Shown: positions 9,501-17,422, counted from the stretch's first letter. The stretch: 64,000 nucleotides of DNA from Hyphomicrobium sp. D-2 (GCF_029872155.1 NZ_JARXLA010000003.1:62001-126000), one strand, 5' to 3'. Notes: generated from the sequence alone by a model not told the origin. Made by a program: numbers and translations.

Positions 9501-10403
9501 ATCGACACCTCTTCGCGCATGTCGCTGGGGGCCGGATATGATGGTGCGCAACGGGTGGCTCCGGGGGCCGGCCGGGATGTCGCGTTCTGGAGCCGCGCAT
9601 TCGGTGCGTGGGGCCAGTATGACTCGAACAACAATGCCGCAACTACTGATCGCAATCTCGGTGGCTTCGTGCTGGGTGCAGACGGCGACGTTGGTGGAGG
9701 CTGGCGCGCAGGTCTGGCAACGGGCTATCTCAACACCAGCCTCAGCACCGGTGCCGGGCGGTTCAGCTCGGCCGACATCGACAGTTACGTTCTCGGCGGC
9801 TACGCCGGCGGCGGGATCGGCGACTTCGCGTTCCGCTCTGGTGGTACATGGACATGGAACAGCATCGATACTTCGCGCACAGTTGCCTTCCCCGGCTTCA
9901 TCGAAGGTGAGAGCGCAAGCTACGATGGCGACGTCGGTCAGTTGTTCGCCGAACTCGCCTATCCGGTCTTTGTTCATGGCGGCGTGATCGAACCGTTTGC
10001 GGGTCTCGCCTACGTACATGTCGGCACGGGCGGGTTCACGGAGAGCGGTCCTGTAGCTGGCCTCACGAGCAGTCGCCAGAGCATGGATCTTGGCTATGGC
10101 ACGCTTGGTGCGCGCGCCGGTACGACAATGGTGTGGGGCGGAACGACAGTGATCCCGCATGCCTCGCTTGCCTGGCAGTACGCATTCGGGGATGTGACGC
10201 CGGTGCAGGCTCTCGCGTTCGCTTCGACCGGTATCGGCATGGGCATAGGCGGTGTGCCGGTGGCGCAGAACAGCGCGCTGTTCGAAGTGGGCGCCGATGC
10301 CATTCTCGCCGAAGATATGACGCTTGGCCTCTCCTACATGGGACAGTACTCAGGCGACTTCACCGACAATGGTCTGCGTGGCCACTTCAACTGGAAGTTC
10401 TGA
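6582..10403 (+). CDS. Autotransporter adhesin with repetitive passenger
   Basis: The 1273-residue protein is a type Va secretion protein. A signal peptide ends near ADVVING (about residue 32). Next comes a passenger of about 900 residues built from many imperfect repeats of the form GTGTLNxxxGAxxxxxxxxxIG, rich in Gly, Thr, Ser and Asn, which is the pattern of a right-handed beta-helix. From about residue 1000 (WSRAFGAWG) to the end lies an autotransporter beta-barrel, finishing in FNWKF with the terminal aromatic residue needed for outer-membrane insertion. The segment APGNSIGTLTVAG before the barrel is the conserved autotransporter linker motif. It probably displays a surface adhesin or matrix protein; no protease or lipase motif is visible. 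Confidence 0.92.
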   Translation: MRSALQRRIFSMCSSALAITAILSVSPDGHAADVVINGTTENSPPFSMNPSDDLLVGTTGTGALNVISGTFQVNSAVLGTSASGNGTVTVSAGGAFGGPGANFTIGDAGIGTFSSIDDTTGSYNYSALTILGAQAGSTGTATLSGSRAEWNITSSFTIGGAGTGTLTVSNGATLNTLPAANVIIGDAATGVGTATIDNVSWSAFSMRVGNLGSGTVTVENGADLAVGNGGLTVASNTGSTGLLNVTGTGSSVSSSGATVIGQSGNGTFNLSAGATATFTGSFSIGTTATGVGIVNFTGPGTAVTATSVISGTRGDGTLNILDGATLTSTTAGVGAAPGGTGKGVATVSGVGSTWTNTGADFQVGFGPSTGTLNIENGGSVVTSQAMTLGWNTLAAPGTVNVSGTDSTLDVGGDLTVGRAGTGIMNVTDGAFVDSGTVYIGSQTGGVGTLNISGASTVWDASSTFYAGYGGTGTLNITGGMKFDATNYMGYLYLGYDGGGNGTVNISGAGTQVVVDNYIEWHSGTGALNITDSASVTTDYLYGGGGDGGSTMLVSGAGTHFNADYGAYIGYYGALDVTVTDSALFSASFATLNIGVYSGADGSVTVSNGAQATAPNIAIGRDAGSTGVLTLATGGSATTPGTVQLAQDAGSTGTLIFGAKAGDPAVAAGTLSAPTVAFGAGNGAIVFNHTGSMNFSPVISGGGSANSEINVLAGNTNFTANNNAFGGTMNVTGGTAYINGNMGNTQAIVSGTGTLGGSDWIGALEVQSGGTVAPGNSIGTLTVAGDGVFEVGSKFAVEVNGAQSDLLYGNGYMTLNGGTVLVSGVPSLLKYAILTADFGVTGTFEGVETTSAFVLYSLDYDFNNVYLLIDGYKSLTSAAGTPNEIAVAKALDQFPKDNPLFSAVVGGSIADAQQAFNALSGEIHASVGSALADDSRYVREAITGRLIQSYYGGAGAGGGQPIVLAAAAPTNVATIDTSSRMSLGAGYDGAQRVAPGAGRDVAFWSRAFGAWGQYDSNNNAATTDRNLGGFVLGADGDVGGGWRAGLATGYLNTSLSTGAGRFSSADIDSYVLGGYAGGGIGDFAFRSGGTWTWNSIDTSRTVAFPGFIEGESASYDGDVGQLFAELAYPVFVHGGVIEPFAGLAYVHVGTGGFTESGPVAGLTSSRQSMDLGYGTLGARAGTTMVWGGTTVIPHASLAWQYAFGDVTPVQALAFASTGIGMGIGGVPVAQNSALFEVGADAILAEDMTLGLSYMGQYSGDFTDNGLRGHFNWKF

Positions 10404-10430
10404 GCTTTCGATGGGTTCGATGAAACGAAT

Positions 10431-10450
10431 GGGACGGCGCATGCCGTCCC
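10431..10450. terminator. Hairpin between convergent genes
   Basis: An 8-bp perfect stem (GGGACGGC/GCCGTCCC) with a 4-nt loop lies 28 nt after the autotransporter stop and before the convergent oxidoreductase stop. No T-run follows, so it may be a weak or factor-dependent terminator. Confidence 0.45.
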
Positions 10451-10492
10451 GATTGCGACATCGGGCGATCCCTATACCGTTCGGCGATGTAT

Positions 10493-11497
10493 CTATCGCC
10501 GCGTAGGAAGTTCGACAGTCTGGCCGACAACATCGATCGCCACTTTACCTCGAAGCCCACGGGAGCTTCCGCCTTCGAGCAATTCATGCGCGTCGCCGAT
10601 GCGAGCTAGAGGTAGCACCGCGCCGATCACCGGCTTGATCAGGCCGCGCTCGACAAGGTTGGTCAGCGCATCGAGTTTGCCGCGGTTCTGGCGGGTGAAC
10701 ACAAAATGGTAAGCAGCGTTCTTGCCCCAAGCCTCGATCAGGTTCTGTGGCCGCGCGATGTCGACGATGCTGACTACCCGTCCGGCATCCGCCAGAGCGA
10801 GCGGGCTTTTCGTCAGGGCATCGCCGCCGATGGTATCGAACACGACATTCACACCTTGCCCCCTGGTCAGCTCGGCAACGGCTGAGACGTAATCATCCGA
10901 TGTGTGATCGATTGCGTCATCCGCTCCGAGTGAGCGCACAAATTCATGGTTGCTAGCGCGCGCCGTGGTGATGACCCGGGCGCCTATCGCCTTGGCAAGT
11001 TGGATCGCTATCGTGCCCACACCGCCGGCACCACCGTGGATCAGAATGGTCTCGTGAACCGCAAGCTGGGCGCGGGTCACCAAAGCTTCCCAGACTGTGC
11101 CTCCAACCAGCGTCAGGCTGGCGGCCTCCAGATGGCTGATGTTGTGCGGTTTGCGGGCGACCAGTTCGACATCGGCGATGTGCTGCTCCGCATATGAGCC
11201 GGGACCGCCGAAGATTTTGGGCGTGTAATAAACCTCATCGCCTACGTCTACCTCGGTTACGTTCGCCCCCTTGTCCTCCACGACGCCGGAAATATCGTGA
11301 CCGATGATGGCGGGAAGTGGCACGTAGTCGACGTAGTCACCACGACGGATCTGATAATCCAGCGGATTGATGGCCGTCGCGTGGACGCGCACGCGGACTT
11401 GCCTGGGCCCGACAGGCGGAACAGAAACATCGCGCATCTCGAAGGCGTCGTAGCCACCGAACTTACCGAGGACGATTGCCTTCATAGTGTCGGTCAT
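10493..11497 (-). CDS. MDR-family NADPH:quinone oxidoreductase-like dehydrogenase
   Basis: The protein of about 334 residues belongs to the medium-chain dehydrogenase/reductase superfamily. It has an N-terminal GroES-like domain ([25 protein letters not shown]), the NADPH-binding glycine motif [20 protein letters not shown] and a quinone-reductase-type C-terminus ([10 protein letters not shown]). The structural-zinc cysteines of true alcohol dehydrogenases are absent, so a zinc-free QOR or enone reductase is likely. I choose the ATG at 11497 because AAAGGTGAG precedes it at ribosome-binding distance; a TTG at 11515 is also open. A perfect inverted repeat 61 nt upstream probably serves as its operator. 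Confidence 0.87.
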   Translation of the reverse strand: MTDTMKAIVLGKFGGYDAFEMRDVSVPPVGPRQVRVRVHATAINPLDYQIRRGDYVDYVPLPAIIGHDISGVVEDKGANVTEVDVGDEVYYTPKIFGGPGSYAEQHIADVELVARKPHNISHLEAASLTLVGGTVWEALVTRAQLAVHETILIHGGAGGVGTIAIQLAKAIGARVITTARASNHEFVRSLGADDAIDHTSDDYVSAVAELTRGQGVNVVFDTIGGDALTKSPLALADAGRVVSIVDIARPQNLIEAWGKNAAYHFVFTRQNRGKLDALTNLVERGLIKPVIGAVLPLARIGDAHELLEGGSSRGLRGKVAIDVVGQTVELPTRR

Positions 11498-11557
11498 GCT
11501 CTCACCTTTGCTCAAATACAGCTGATACTAGGGACTCTCTTTAGCGTGCGAGTGTCT

Positions 11558-11580
11558 ACGTCACTTTGATAGAGTGACGT
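11558..11580. promoter_or_regulatory. Inverted-repeat operator upstream of the MDR gene
   Basis: ACGTCACT (11558–11565) and AGTGACGT (11573–11580) form a perfect 8-bp inverted repeat with a 7-nt spacer, about 60 nt before the oxidoreductase start. The size and spacing suit a dimeric winged-helix repressor (HxlR, MarR or ArsR type), but no such regulator gene is adjacent. Confidence 0.5.
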
Positions 11581-12049
11581 TTCCGGCAACTCGACCCTGC
11601 CATATCCTCCGTTATCGGCAAATCCGAACCAAGCAGGCCTTCGAGAACTTATCCATGCGGACCCTCTAATCTTGGTTTTGTGGGCATCTTTAAATGCAGC
11701 CTGGGAGAGAGGCCGAGGCAATGCTGCTGCATTTTCTCGTCGTGCTGGCACGAGCACTCTAGCGCGGATAGCGCTCGGGTCATCCTGCACGGGGATGCCG
11801 TACCAACGTCACGGTGCCCCGCCGATCGAGCTAGGTGAGGCGCTTGGGCGCCCTGCTCAGGAGGTACCAAATACCACCGCGATTAATGGGCTGTGCTGTT
11901 TTGGGCTTGTTGGCCATGTCCGTCTTCCGCTCCTTGGCGGCAAGATGGACGGTCGACGTAAATGTCGACGTATTTTGCCTACTAGCTACTCGTTACCCCG
12001 GCGCGACCAAAACATCGCGTGGTTTTCAAAGGGTTTATAGCTGTAAGGA
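11581..12049. other. Gene-less chromosomal flank of the island
   Basis: This stretch of 469 nt, between the MDR promoter region and the left island border, holds only short open frames on both strands that lack a ribosome-binding site or recognisable protein pattern. Confidence 0.5.
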
Positions 12050-12068
12050 TGGTGCCCAGGAGAGGACT
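12050..12068. repeat. Left attachment site (distal att)
   Basis: TGGTGCCCAGGAGAGGACT, 19 nt, equals the last 19 nt (including CCA) of the tRNA-Leu gene read on the minus strand. The match stops at both ends: base 12049 differs from 23553 and 12069 from 23573. It is too short to be a tRNA pseudogene and is best read as the recombined half of the original attachment site. Confidence 0.85.
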
Positions 12069-12164
12069 GACGATTCCGCTCCGTACCCCATTGAAACATC
12101 ACGATAAAATCGGACTAGGATGACGCTCTGTGTAGCAGTGTTGTGGGGCACTTTTCAAGCGCTG

Positions 12165-12560
12165 TCAGAGTGGGTTCGTGTCTCCTCGTGGTTGTTTGCG
12201 CTGTCTTGCTGCCTGCACCTTCCTGATCCGTTTCAACTCGGCCTTGTCACGTCGTACCTTCTCGGCCGGAGTTTCAGGGGATTTGCCGGTGCGATGGTAC
12301 TCCCGCAGACTTTCGCTCGCGGCCGCGTTTCGCTTCTGTTGCTGCTCGTCGATCCGTTGCCGATGACGCTCTTCAAGTTCAGGGGTGCGCTTTCTTTGGA
12401 TAGGTAAAGTGGTGGCAGTCTGTCGTGGCCTGAGAGCGCTGCTTCCAGCAGGCGTGGCGTAAACGCCGCGTGCGGCGAGTGGTACGATCCCGTTGGGTCT
12501 CTTCAATTGCCTCTTTCCGTAGTGCGCCAGCAGGAGGATGGCCTCTCTGGGGAATTTCAA
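12165..12560 (-). CDS. Doubtful small basic protein at the island's left end
   Basis: An open frame of 131 codons starts with TTG and would encode a very basic, charged protein (many Arg, Lys and Glu in the last 75 residues, coiled-coil-like). No ribosome-binding site or known family is apparent. The surrounding 780 nt (12069–12847) has no better candidate and shows unusual purine-rich runs near 12660–12750. It may be non-coding. Confidence 0.25.
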   Translation of the reverse strand: MKFPREAILLLAHYGKRQLKRPNGIVPLAARGVYATPAGSSALRPRQTATTLPIQRKRTPELEERHRQRIDEQQQKRNAAASESLREYHRTGKSPETPAEKVRRDKAELKRIRKVQAARQRKQPRGDTNPL

Positions 12561-12847
12561 GGTCTGTGCAAGTTAAGTCCGCTGGCTTCTCTAAAAAAGC
12601 AATATGGGCGATCAATCTCTATTCCGACGGTCCGCCGATGGAGGCAAAGGGCTTAGGTATCCTTACGGGTCCTGTTAGTGGAGGGAAAGGTAGAGGGACG
12701 ATAGGTAGACGAGGTATGGGACGATACATACGACGACGATCCCTCTAATAGCCCCCTCCACCTGCACACAGTGAGGAGCCCCCTAAACAAAGACTCATAT
12801 AGACGACTCCTCGCGGCGTGATGCAGGAAGATTACCAGAGGCTGGGA

Positions 12848-13546
12848 CTATGTCTTGTCGGCGACAGGGAACTCGGCACCGGCTAATTCAAGAGCAGAAG
12901 TCGCCATGACTTGTCGTGCAAGCCCACAGGCAGACACGGGCACGATCAGCCCGTCGTGAAGGCACAGGGCGGGGACACCCTTCGAGGACAGCGTCCTGAG
13001 TACCCGCACCATGATCTCGCTCTCCCTAAACATGAGCCGGTAACCTAGGCGGCGACCCCATGCCTTTTCCAACGTGGGATGAAGGCCCAGGATCGCATTC
13101 TTAGTTGATGCCACGGTGGCTCTCGCTGGCAACCGAGCTTCGTAGCGAGCTGCCTCGGATTGGCTGTCGTCCGCCGCGTCCACATCGTCCCCAACGCCAA
13201 TGCCCAACCCGGTTGGCCAGCTCCGCCGCGGTCCGCCGTCAAAGAGCAGGCAGTTCATCGCGAGCTTGATCCCGCTTCGATAGTTCTCGTAGCCGGGAAT
13301 GGCATAGAGGTCGCCGGGAGGGGCAGGCACCCCCAGCTCGGCATAGGCGAGACGAGTGAACATCGAGCCGTAATCCAATATGCCAATTGGCTCTCCACCG
13401 ATCCTGATTTGCCGCCTCCGCTCGGTCCTCAGTGGTCCTGGCCTCGCGACCAACCACTGATCGAACCATTGGTGGCGCTGCGGCTCATGCTTCCGTCTAC
13501 GTCGAGGGAGGACTGTCGTATCGGTGGTAACAGCTTCGATGCTCAT
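12848..13546 (-). CDS. Small protein with family-A DNA polymerase palm motifs
   Basis: The 232-residue protein carries, in order, three motifs that line up with the polymerase A palm and fingers. Motif A-like GILDYGSMFTRLAY has Asp58. A motif B-like segment is RSGIKLAMN (Arg90, Lys94). Motif C-like LCLHDGLIVP has His197-Asp198. A GDLYAI segment after motif A also recurs in phage-encoded polymerase-like proteins. There is no exonuclease or thumb domain, and it is far shorter than a replicative enzyme. It could prime or fill short gaps for the island, or be a decayed polymerase. ATG at 13546 is preceded by AAGGGACCTGA and lies 9 nt after the upstream gene, so the two are co-transcribed. The assignment is by motif reading only. 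Confidence 0.6.
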   Translation of the reverse strand: MSIEAVTTDTTVLPRRRRKHEPQRHQWFDQWLVARPGPLRTERRRQIRIGGEPIGILDYGSMFTRLAYAELGVPAPPGDLYAIPGYENYRSGIKLAMNCLLFDGGPRRSWPTGLGIGVGDDVDAADDSQSEAARYEARLPARATVASTKNAILGLHPTLEKAWGRRLGYRLMFRESEIMVRVLRTLSSKGVPALCLHDGLIVPVSACGLARQVMATSALELAGAEFPVADKT

Positions 13547-13555
13547 TCAGGTCCC

Positions 13556-14224
13556 TTAGGAAAGCTGCGCTAGTGCCTTGTGAAGGTCGCGTTGCTCGGC
13601 GTTTTGTTTTTCGTGCTCCGCTCGATCTAGTCTGGCCAAATAAAGACCGCCGATGCCGAGCGTCTCCGCAAGCCAGCGTCCGAGCACGACGGCGGCTCGT
13701 GGCGAAAGTTCGCGGTAGCAGCGCTTCACCTTTCCCGTGGCGTGGACGTATCGCTCCCCGAAGTTGAGGTCCGACAGGCCCCGAACGCGGCGTCCGAGCT
13801 GGACCCAAAACGCGTGGTCGGAGCGGAAGCAACAAGGGCGAAACTCACGCAACATCACCATCGCCATCGTCACCTCTACGACTATGCGAGGCTCGGTGGT
13901 GTTTCCCAGCTTCACGATCTCGCGGGCGACCAGCCGTTCGACTTGCGATCCAGCGCGACCGCGCTCGTATTCGGCGATCACGTGCTCGGCATGGTCCACC
14001 AGTGCTCGCCAACGCGTCTCTAGCGCGGTCCACGCAGGGTTGTGCGGGTTCTTGGCGATCCGCGCTCTAACGAGCGTCTGGTAGGGTCTTACTTGAGCTT
14101 TGGTGATGGCCTTCTGTTCCGGCTCGCCATGGCGGCGCAGATTGGCGCGATGTCCAGCGCAGTAAGGCGAGAAGCCTGAGGCCACAGCGGTGCTGCAGCC
14201 GGGTATTCGGCAAGTTCGGTTCAT
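13556..14224 (-). CDS. Unknown protein with N-terminal zinc-knuckle-like motif
   Basis: I do not recognise this 222-residue protein as a named family. Its N-terminus has Cys5, Cys10, Cys22 and His25 in the pattern CxxPGC…YCxxHxxxxRRHG, the short zinc-binding motif often found at the start of phage HNH or DNA-binding proteins. The rest is predicted helical and basic, with no catalytic HNH motif. GAGGAT just upstream supports the ATG at 14224. It lies between an XRE regulator and the polymerase-like gene, all in one direction, so a role in island replication or gene control is possible. Confidence 0.6.
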   Translation of the reverse strand: MNRTCRIPGCSTAVASGFSPYCAGHRANLRRHGEPEQKAITKAQVRPYQTLVRARIAKNPHNPAWTALETRWRALVDHAEHVIAEYERGRAGSQVERLVAREIVKLGNTTEPRIVVEVTMAMVMLREFRPCCFRSDHAFWVQLGRRVRGLSDLNFGERYVHATGKVKRCYRELSPRAAVVLGRWLAETLGIGGLYLARLDRAEHEKQNAEQRDLHKALAQLS

Positions 14225-14292
14225 TGATCCTCGATAAATTGCAGCCGTAGGGGGGGAAGGCAGGGACGGAAAGGAGCGTGGCCCAGCTGGGC

Positions 14293-15144
14293 TCAGGCGT
14301 CGTCGCCATCCTTTGCCAGGTGAGCGAGGTACGCTTCGACCGAGACTTCGATGGCTGCAATGTTTCCCAGGTTGACGATCTCGTAATTTCCATCACCCAC
14401 CGACACGGTAAGGAAGGTGTTGGGACCGATCTCGCCGTCGTCCGACAGGACAAAGACGCTCGTTGCCACGTCGTCGGACAAATACGGCGTGGACGATTGT
14501 CCGTTGCAGGTTACCACCTCAAGCGAATTGAGCTTTTCGGCCGCCTTGTCCATGTCGGGCTTGCCTCGCTCATCCGCGACGTTAAGGGACACGAGCACAC
14601 CAGTGCATTCATCCTGGAGAACCGGGCCGATCTTTTTTAACGGGGCGCTGGTCAGGGCTCTGTATGCCTCTGGAGAAGCGAAGAATGGCATCTCCTCCTC
14701 CTCGTCGCTAACCAGGTCGAGTTTCAGCGCGAACGTCGGATTGAGGAACACTAGGCGATTGTCCAGCGTCGTGAACTCTACCCAGCCGCTTTGTCTCTTG
14801 AGGTCGATCTGAGAGTGAAACCTCTCCAAGAGCGCATCGCGCTCTCGTTCGTCGATTGGATACAGTCGTTCGCCAAAGGAGAAGCTGACCTTGAATGTAC
14901 CCCACGGGAGATCGTGTCGGGCTCGGGCAAAGCCCTCCGCGTTGCGTTTGGTTTGCGTATCTACGCCCAACAACTCTTCAATCCTGCATCCGAGGAGGAT
15001 CGAGAGATCCTTGAGATGAGCGGCGGGAATTTCAGTTTGGCCGCTCTCCCACCGCTGGATCGTCTGCTGAGTAGTATCGAGACGCTCTGCAACCTGCTTT
15101 TGCGTCATGTGCAACCGAGTTCGAAGGGCTTTCAGCGTGTTCAT
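14293..15144 (-). CDS. XRE-family regulator with large C-terminal domain
   Basis: Residues 1–60 form a Cro/CI-type helix-turn-helix (LHMTQKQVAERLDTTQQTIQRWESG), followed by about 220 residues without a recognised family but containing an acidic stretch DEEEEMPFF. Such two-domain XRE proteins often act as island or prophage repressors whose C-terminus senses a signal. It is the first of three co-directional genes (spacing 68 and 9 nt) and starts 68 nt after the resolvase stop. It is likely to control its own operon and perhaps excision. Confidence 0.75.
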   Translation of the reverse strand: MNTLKALRTRLHMTQKQVAERLDTTQQTIQRWESGQTEIPAAHLKDLSILLGCRIEELLGVDTQTKRNAEGFARARHDLPWGTFKVSFSFGERLYPIDERERDALLERFHSQIDLKRQSGWVEFTTLDNRLVFLNPTFALKLDLVSDEEEEMPFFASPEAYRALTSAPLKKIGPVLQDECTGVLVSLNVADERGKPDMDKAAEKLNSLEVVTCNGQSSTPYLSDDVATSVFVLSDDGEIGPNTFLTVSVGDGNYEIVNLGNIAAIEVSVEAYLAHLAKDGDDA

Positions 15145-15212
15145 GCGTACCTACCTTACGTGTTATTGCACACGCAATATAGGTTCGTCACAAAACCCGT
15201 CAAGTGTGTTTG

Positions 15213-15767
15213 CTACACATTTTTCGTGTCGCCAAGCAGCCTGTAGACCGAAGCCCGTCCAATGCCGAGGCGTCTGGCGATGTCCGTCGCGCCGAGCCCC
15301 TCGCCTGCCAGCTGGCGCACTTCAGTCGCATCGATGGTGGGCTTGCGGCCTTCGTAGACGCCTCTGGCCTTCGCCTTCGCAATCCCTTCCATCTGCCGCT
15401 CTCGGCGGAGGTTGGTCTCGAACTCGGCGAACACTCCCAGCATGTCCAGGAAGCACTTGCCCGCCGCGGTGCCCGTGTCGATTGGTTGATCGGTGGCCTT
15501 CAGGGCGGCGCCCTTGGCCTTAATTGCTTTGACGATCTCCTGAAGGTCGCCCACCGAGCGGGCTAGCCGGTCCACCTTGGTGACCATCAGAACATCGCCG
15601 GATCGGAGAAACTGAAGCAGTGTCTCCAACTCGGCCCTTCCCTCACGGGTAGTGCCGCTCACCTTCTCCTCGCGAACGATACTGCAACCTGCGCCGACCA
15701 GCTTTTCGACCTGGATCTCCAACTCCTGGTCGGTCGTGCTTACTCTCGCATAGCCATAAATAGCCAT
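15213..15767 (-). CDS. Serine resolvase/invertase
   Basis: The 184-residue protein is a complete small serine recombinase. The catalytic serine sits in YARVSTTDQ (Ser10), the active-site arginines in the VTKVDRLARS segment, the long helix E carries AEFETNLRRERQ, and a C-terminal helix-turn-helix reads ATDIARRLGIGRASVYRLL. Length and domain order match Tn3/Gin-type resolvase-invertases. It may resolve cointegrates or invert a segment of the island. The 337 nt upstream contain short repeats that may be its crossover site. Confidence 0.9.
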   Translation of the reverse strand: MAIYGYARVSTTDQELEIQVEKLVGAGCSIVREEKVSGTTREGRAELETLLQFLRSGDVLMVTKVDRLARSVGDLQEIVKAIKAKGAALKATDQPIDTGTAAGKCFLDMLGVFAEFETNLRRERQMEGIAKAKARGVYEGRKPTIDATEVRQLAGEGLGATDIARRLGIGRASVYRLLGDTKNV

Positions 15768-16104
15768 CGGCCTCTCCCCTCAATGTCTCGTATGGGTCTA
15801 GACCGTAACTCACACTGTCTCGTTTGTCCATCTGGCAACCCAAATGAGACGTCATTGGCGTCTCACCGCACTATCTCGCCGGGGTATACCCAAATACGAC
15901 CGGCCAACTCGATTGGTCATTAACCTGGGGGCGCGCCTTGAACAGCCCTCTCTCATCGCCTCCGGCTGGCGGTCATCTATACCTCGCGCTGTAGTTCCCA
16001 GGTCGAACGGCAGCAGCTGGTCTGGTCCAAAAGACTCTGAGATCTGCAGGGAAAGCACCTACCGCTAGGGCTGCTTTGGCAACAGCCCCCGAGCCCGGAG
16101 TTGT
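15768..16104. promoter_or_regulatory. Gene-less region with possible resolvase (res) site
   Basis: No gene is supported in these 337 nt. Two direct copies of TGTCTCGT (15784–15791 and 15816–15823) and an inverted repeat TGAGACG/CGTCTCA (15845–15851 and 15859–15865) lie within 100 nt upstream of the resolvase start. Resolvase res sites sit in this place and consist of repeated TGTC-type half sites, so this is a plausible binding region. Confidence 0.4.
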
Positions 16105-17391
16105 TCAGGTTCGAAGTACGACCCGTGTCTCAGCTAGTTCCCGGTCGCCGCCATGCTGTGCACTGGCGCGGATCTGCCGAATTCGATCCGCACTGACCAC
16201 ATGTAGCCCCATCGTTTCTGCCATCTCACCGAGAACTTCGGCGGTTCGCACATTGATGCCGGCGTAACGGCTATCCCCCACAGCCATCACGATGAGCGAC
16301 CGCCGTGCGAGCCTACGCGTCAAACCCGACAGCACGAGATGCAAGTCGTCAAAATAGCCTTGGACCATTTCCGGAATGCGTCGATCCCAGAGGTGCTCAC
16401 GCGCTCTTTCAAGCTTCTTCAGCGTCTTGGTCAATTGCGGGGTTCTCGTAACCCTAGAATATTCGAAGGTGGCCTGCACATGGGAGCGGAGTGTAGCCCG
16501 CCGGAGTGACAAATTTTGATTTCGTGATTTCAAATACCCCAATGTCCAGAGTTCAAGATTGTAAACATCTGTGTAGTCGAACGAGTTTGGGTACGGTGGC
16601 GAGAAGATGGAAATATCGCCGATACTGCACTTGTGGATGAGAGATCGGCAATCGCCTCTCAGCAGCGTAGTGGGTGAGAGTGCTGAATTCGCTATCTCAT
16701 CAAGATCAGCTGCGCACTGCATCACCGCAGCCTCAAACAAGCGATCTACATCGACTGCTGTTGTCGACCTGGCCTGCCAATTGCTTCTGTAGCGACGTCC
16801 CTTGCCGTTCACGACGATGTTGCTGACCGAGACGAGAATTCCGCCCAGCAGAACCTTCAGAGTTCGCTTTGCCTTCCCATCTCTGAGCTGCTCAATCGCG
16901 GCCAGATACGTCAGGATGCGAACGCCAACCGCTTTCGTGTAGATAAAGCGACCATTCAGTCCGGGCTCAAATAGCGTCTTTGGCGCTTCGCGGAACGTGC
17001 GATCTAGCGGCTGCAATTGAACCTGAGAGAGTGTGGCTCTGACGCGTTCAAAATTGCGCAACAGCGTCTTTCGATCGGAAGGATTTGTTTTCGCCGAAAT
17101 CACATCGGCAAGGAAGGGGTTCACTTCGATACTTGTCGACCTGATACCCTGTTGTGAGCATACCAAGGATGTGGTGCCGCTGCCCCCAAATGGGTCAATG
17201 CAGTGAGTAGGAGTAAACTTACTCAGTGCGAGCGCGTCGCGCACGAAGCGCTGAGAATAGGCCTCTTTGAACTTGATCCACCGTTGGAATGGGGTCTCGC
17301 TCCATCCGCCATTACTTGTTGATGCGTATGGGCTCTCACCGAACCCAACGAGCAGAGACTTTGCATTCAGCGCATCACCCCGCAAATCCAT
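16105..17391 (-). CDS. Amino-group DNA methyltransferase (N4-cytosine or N6-adenine)
   Basis: The 428-residue protein has the SAM-binding motif DPFGGSGTT (residues 66–74), an acidic motif II (SIEVNPF, about 88) and the catalytic motif SPPYPNS (264–270), so motif I precedes motif IV by about 190 residues, the alpha-type order. SPPY favours N4-cytosine but does not exclude N6-adenine. It would methylate bases in duplex DNA; the target is unknown. It is the last gene of the cargo operon, 19 nt after the KaiC-like ATPase, and a 16-nt palindrome spans that junction. No restriction endonuclease is recognisable beside it, which makes an orphan enzyme or a non-classical modification-based system more likely than a simple type II pair. 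Confidence 0.85.
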   Translation of the reverse strand: MDLRGDALNAKSLLVGFGESPYASTSNGGWSETPFQRWIKFKEAYSQRFVRDALALSKFTPTHCIDPFGGSGTTSLVCSQQGIRSTSIEVNPFLADVISAKTNPSDRKTLLRNFERVRATLSQVQLQPLDRTFREAPKTLFEPGLNGRFIYTKAVGVRILTYLAAIEQLRDGKAKRTLKVLLGGILVSVSNIVVNGKGRRYRSNWQARSTTAVDVDRLFEAAVMQCAADLDEIANSALSPTTLLRGDCRSLIHKCSIGDISIFSPPYPNSFDYTDVYNLELWTLGYLKSRNQNLSLRRATLRSHVQATFEYSRVTRTPQLTKTLKKLERAREHLWDRRIPEMVQGYFDDLHLVLSGLTRRLARRSLIVMAVGDSRYAGINVRTAEVLGEMAETMGLHVVSADRIRQIRASAQHGGDRELAETRVVLRT

Positions 17392-17406
17392 GAAGGTAGT
17401 TCCCCG

Positions 17407-17422
17407 CGACCTACTTAGGTCG
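17407..17422. promoter_or_regulatory. Palindrome at the ATPase–methyltransferase junction
   Basis: CGACCTACTTAGGTCG is a perfect inverted repeat (7-bp arms, 2-nt centre) that includes the ATPase stop codon and ends 16 nt before the methyltransferase ATG. It could be a hairpin tuning translation of the methyltransferase, an internal operator, or chance. Confidence 0.35.

Noticed and set aside
12050-12068. Second tRNA-Leu gene or pseudogene
   Set aside because: Only 19 nt match the tRNA; no D-arm or anticodon arm follows, so it is an attachment site.
13497-13835. Minus-strand frame that could hold a missing N-terminal half of the polymerase-like protein
   Set aside because: It overlaps the clearly coding zinc-motif gene in another frame and has no polymerase-like pattern.
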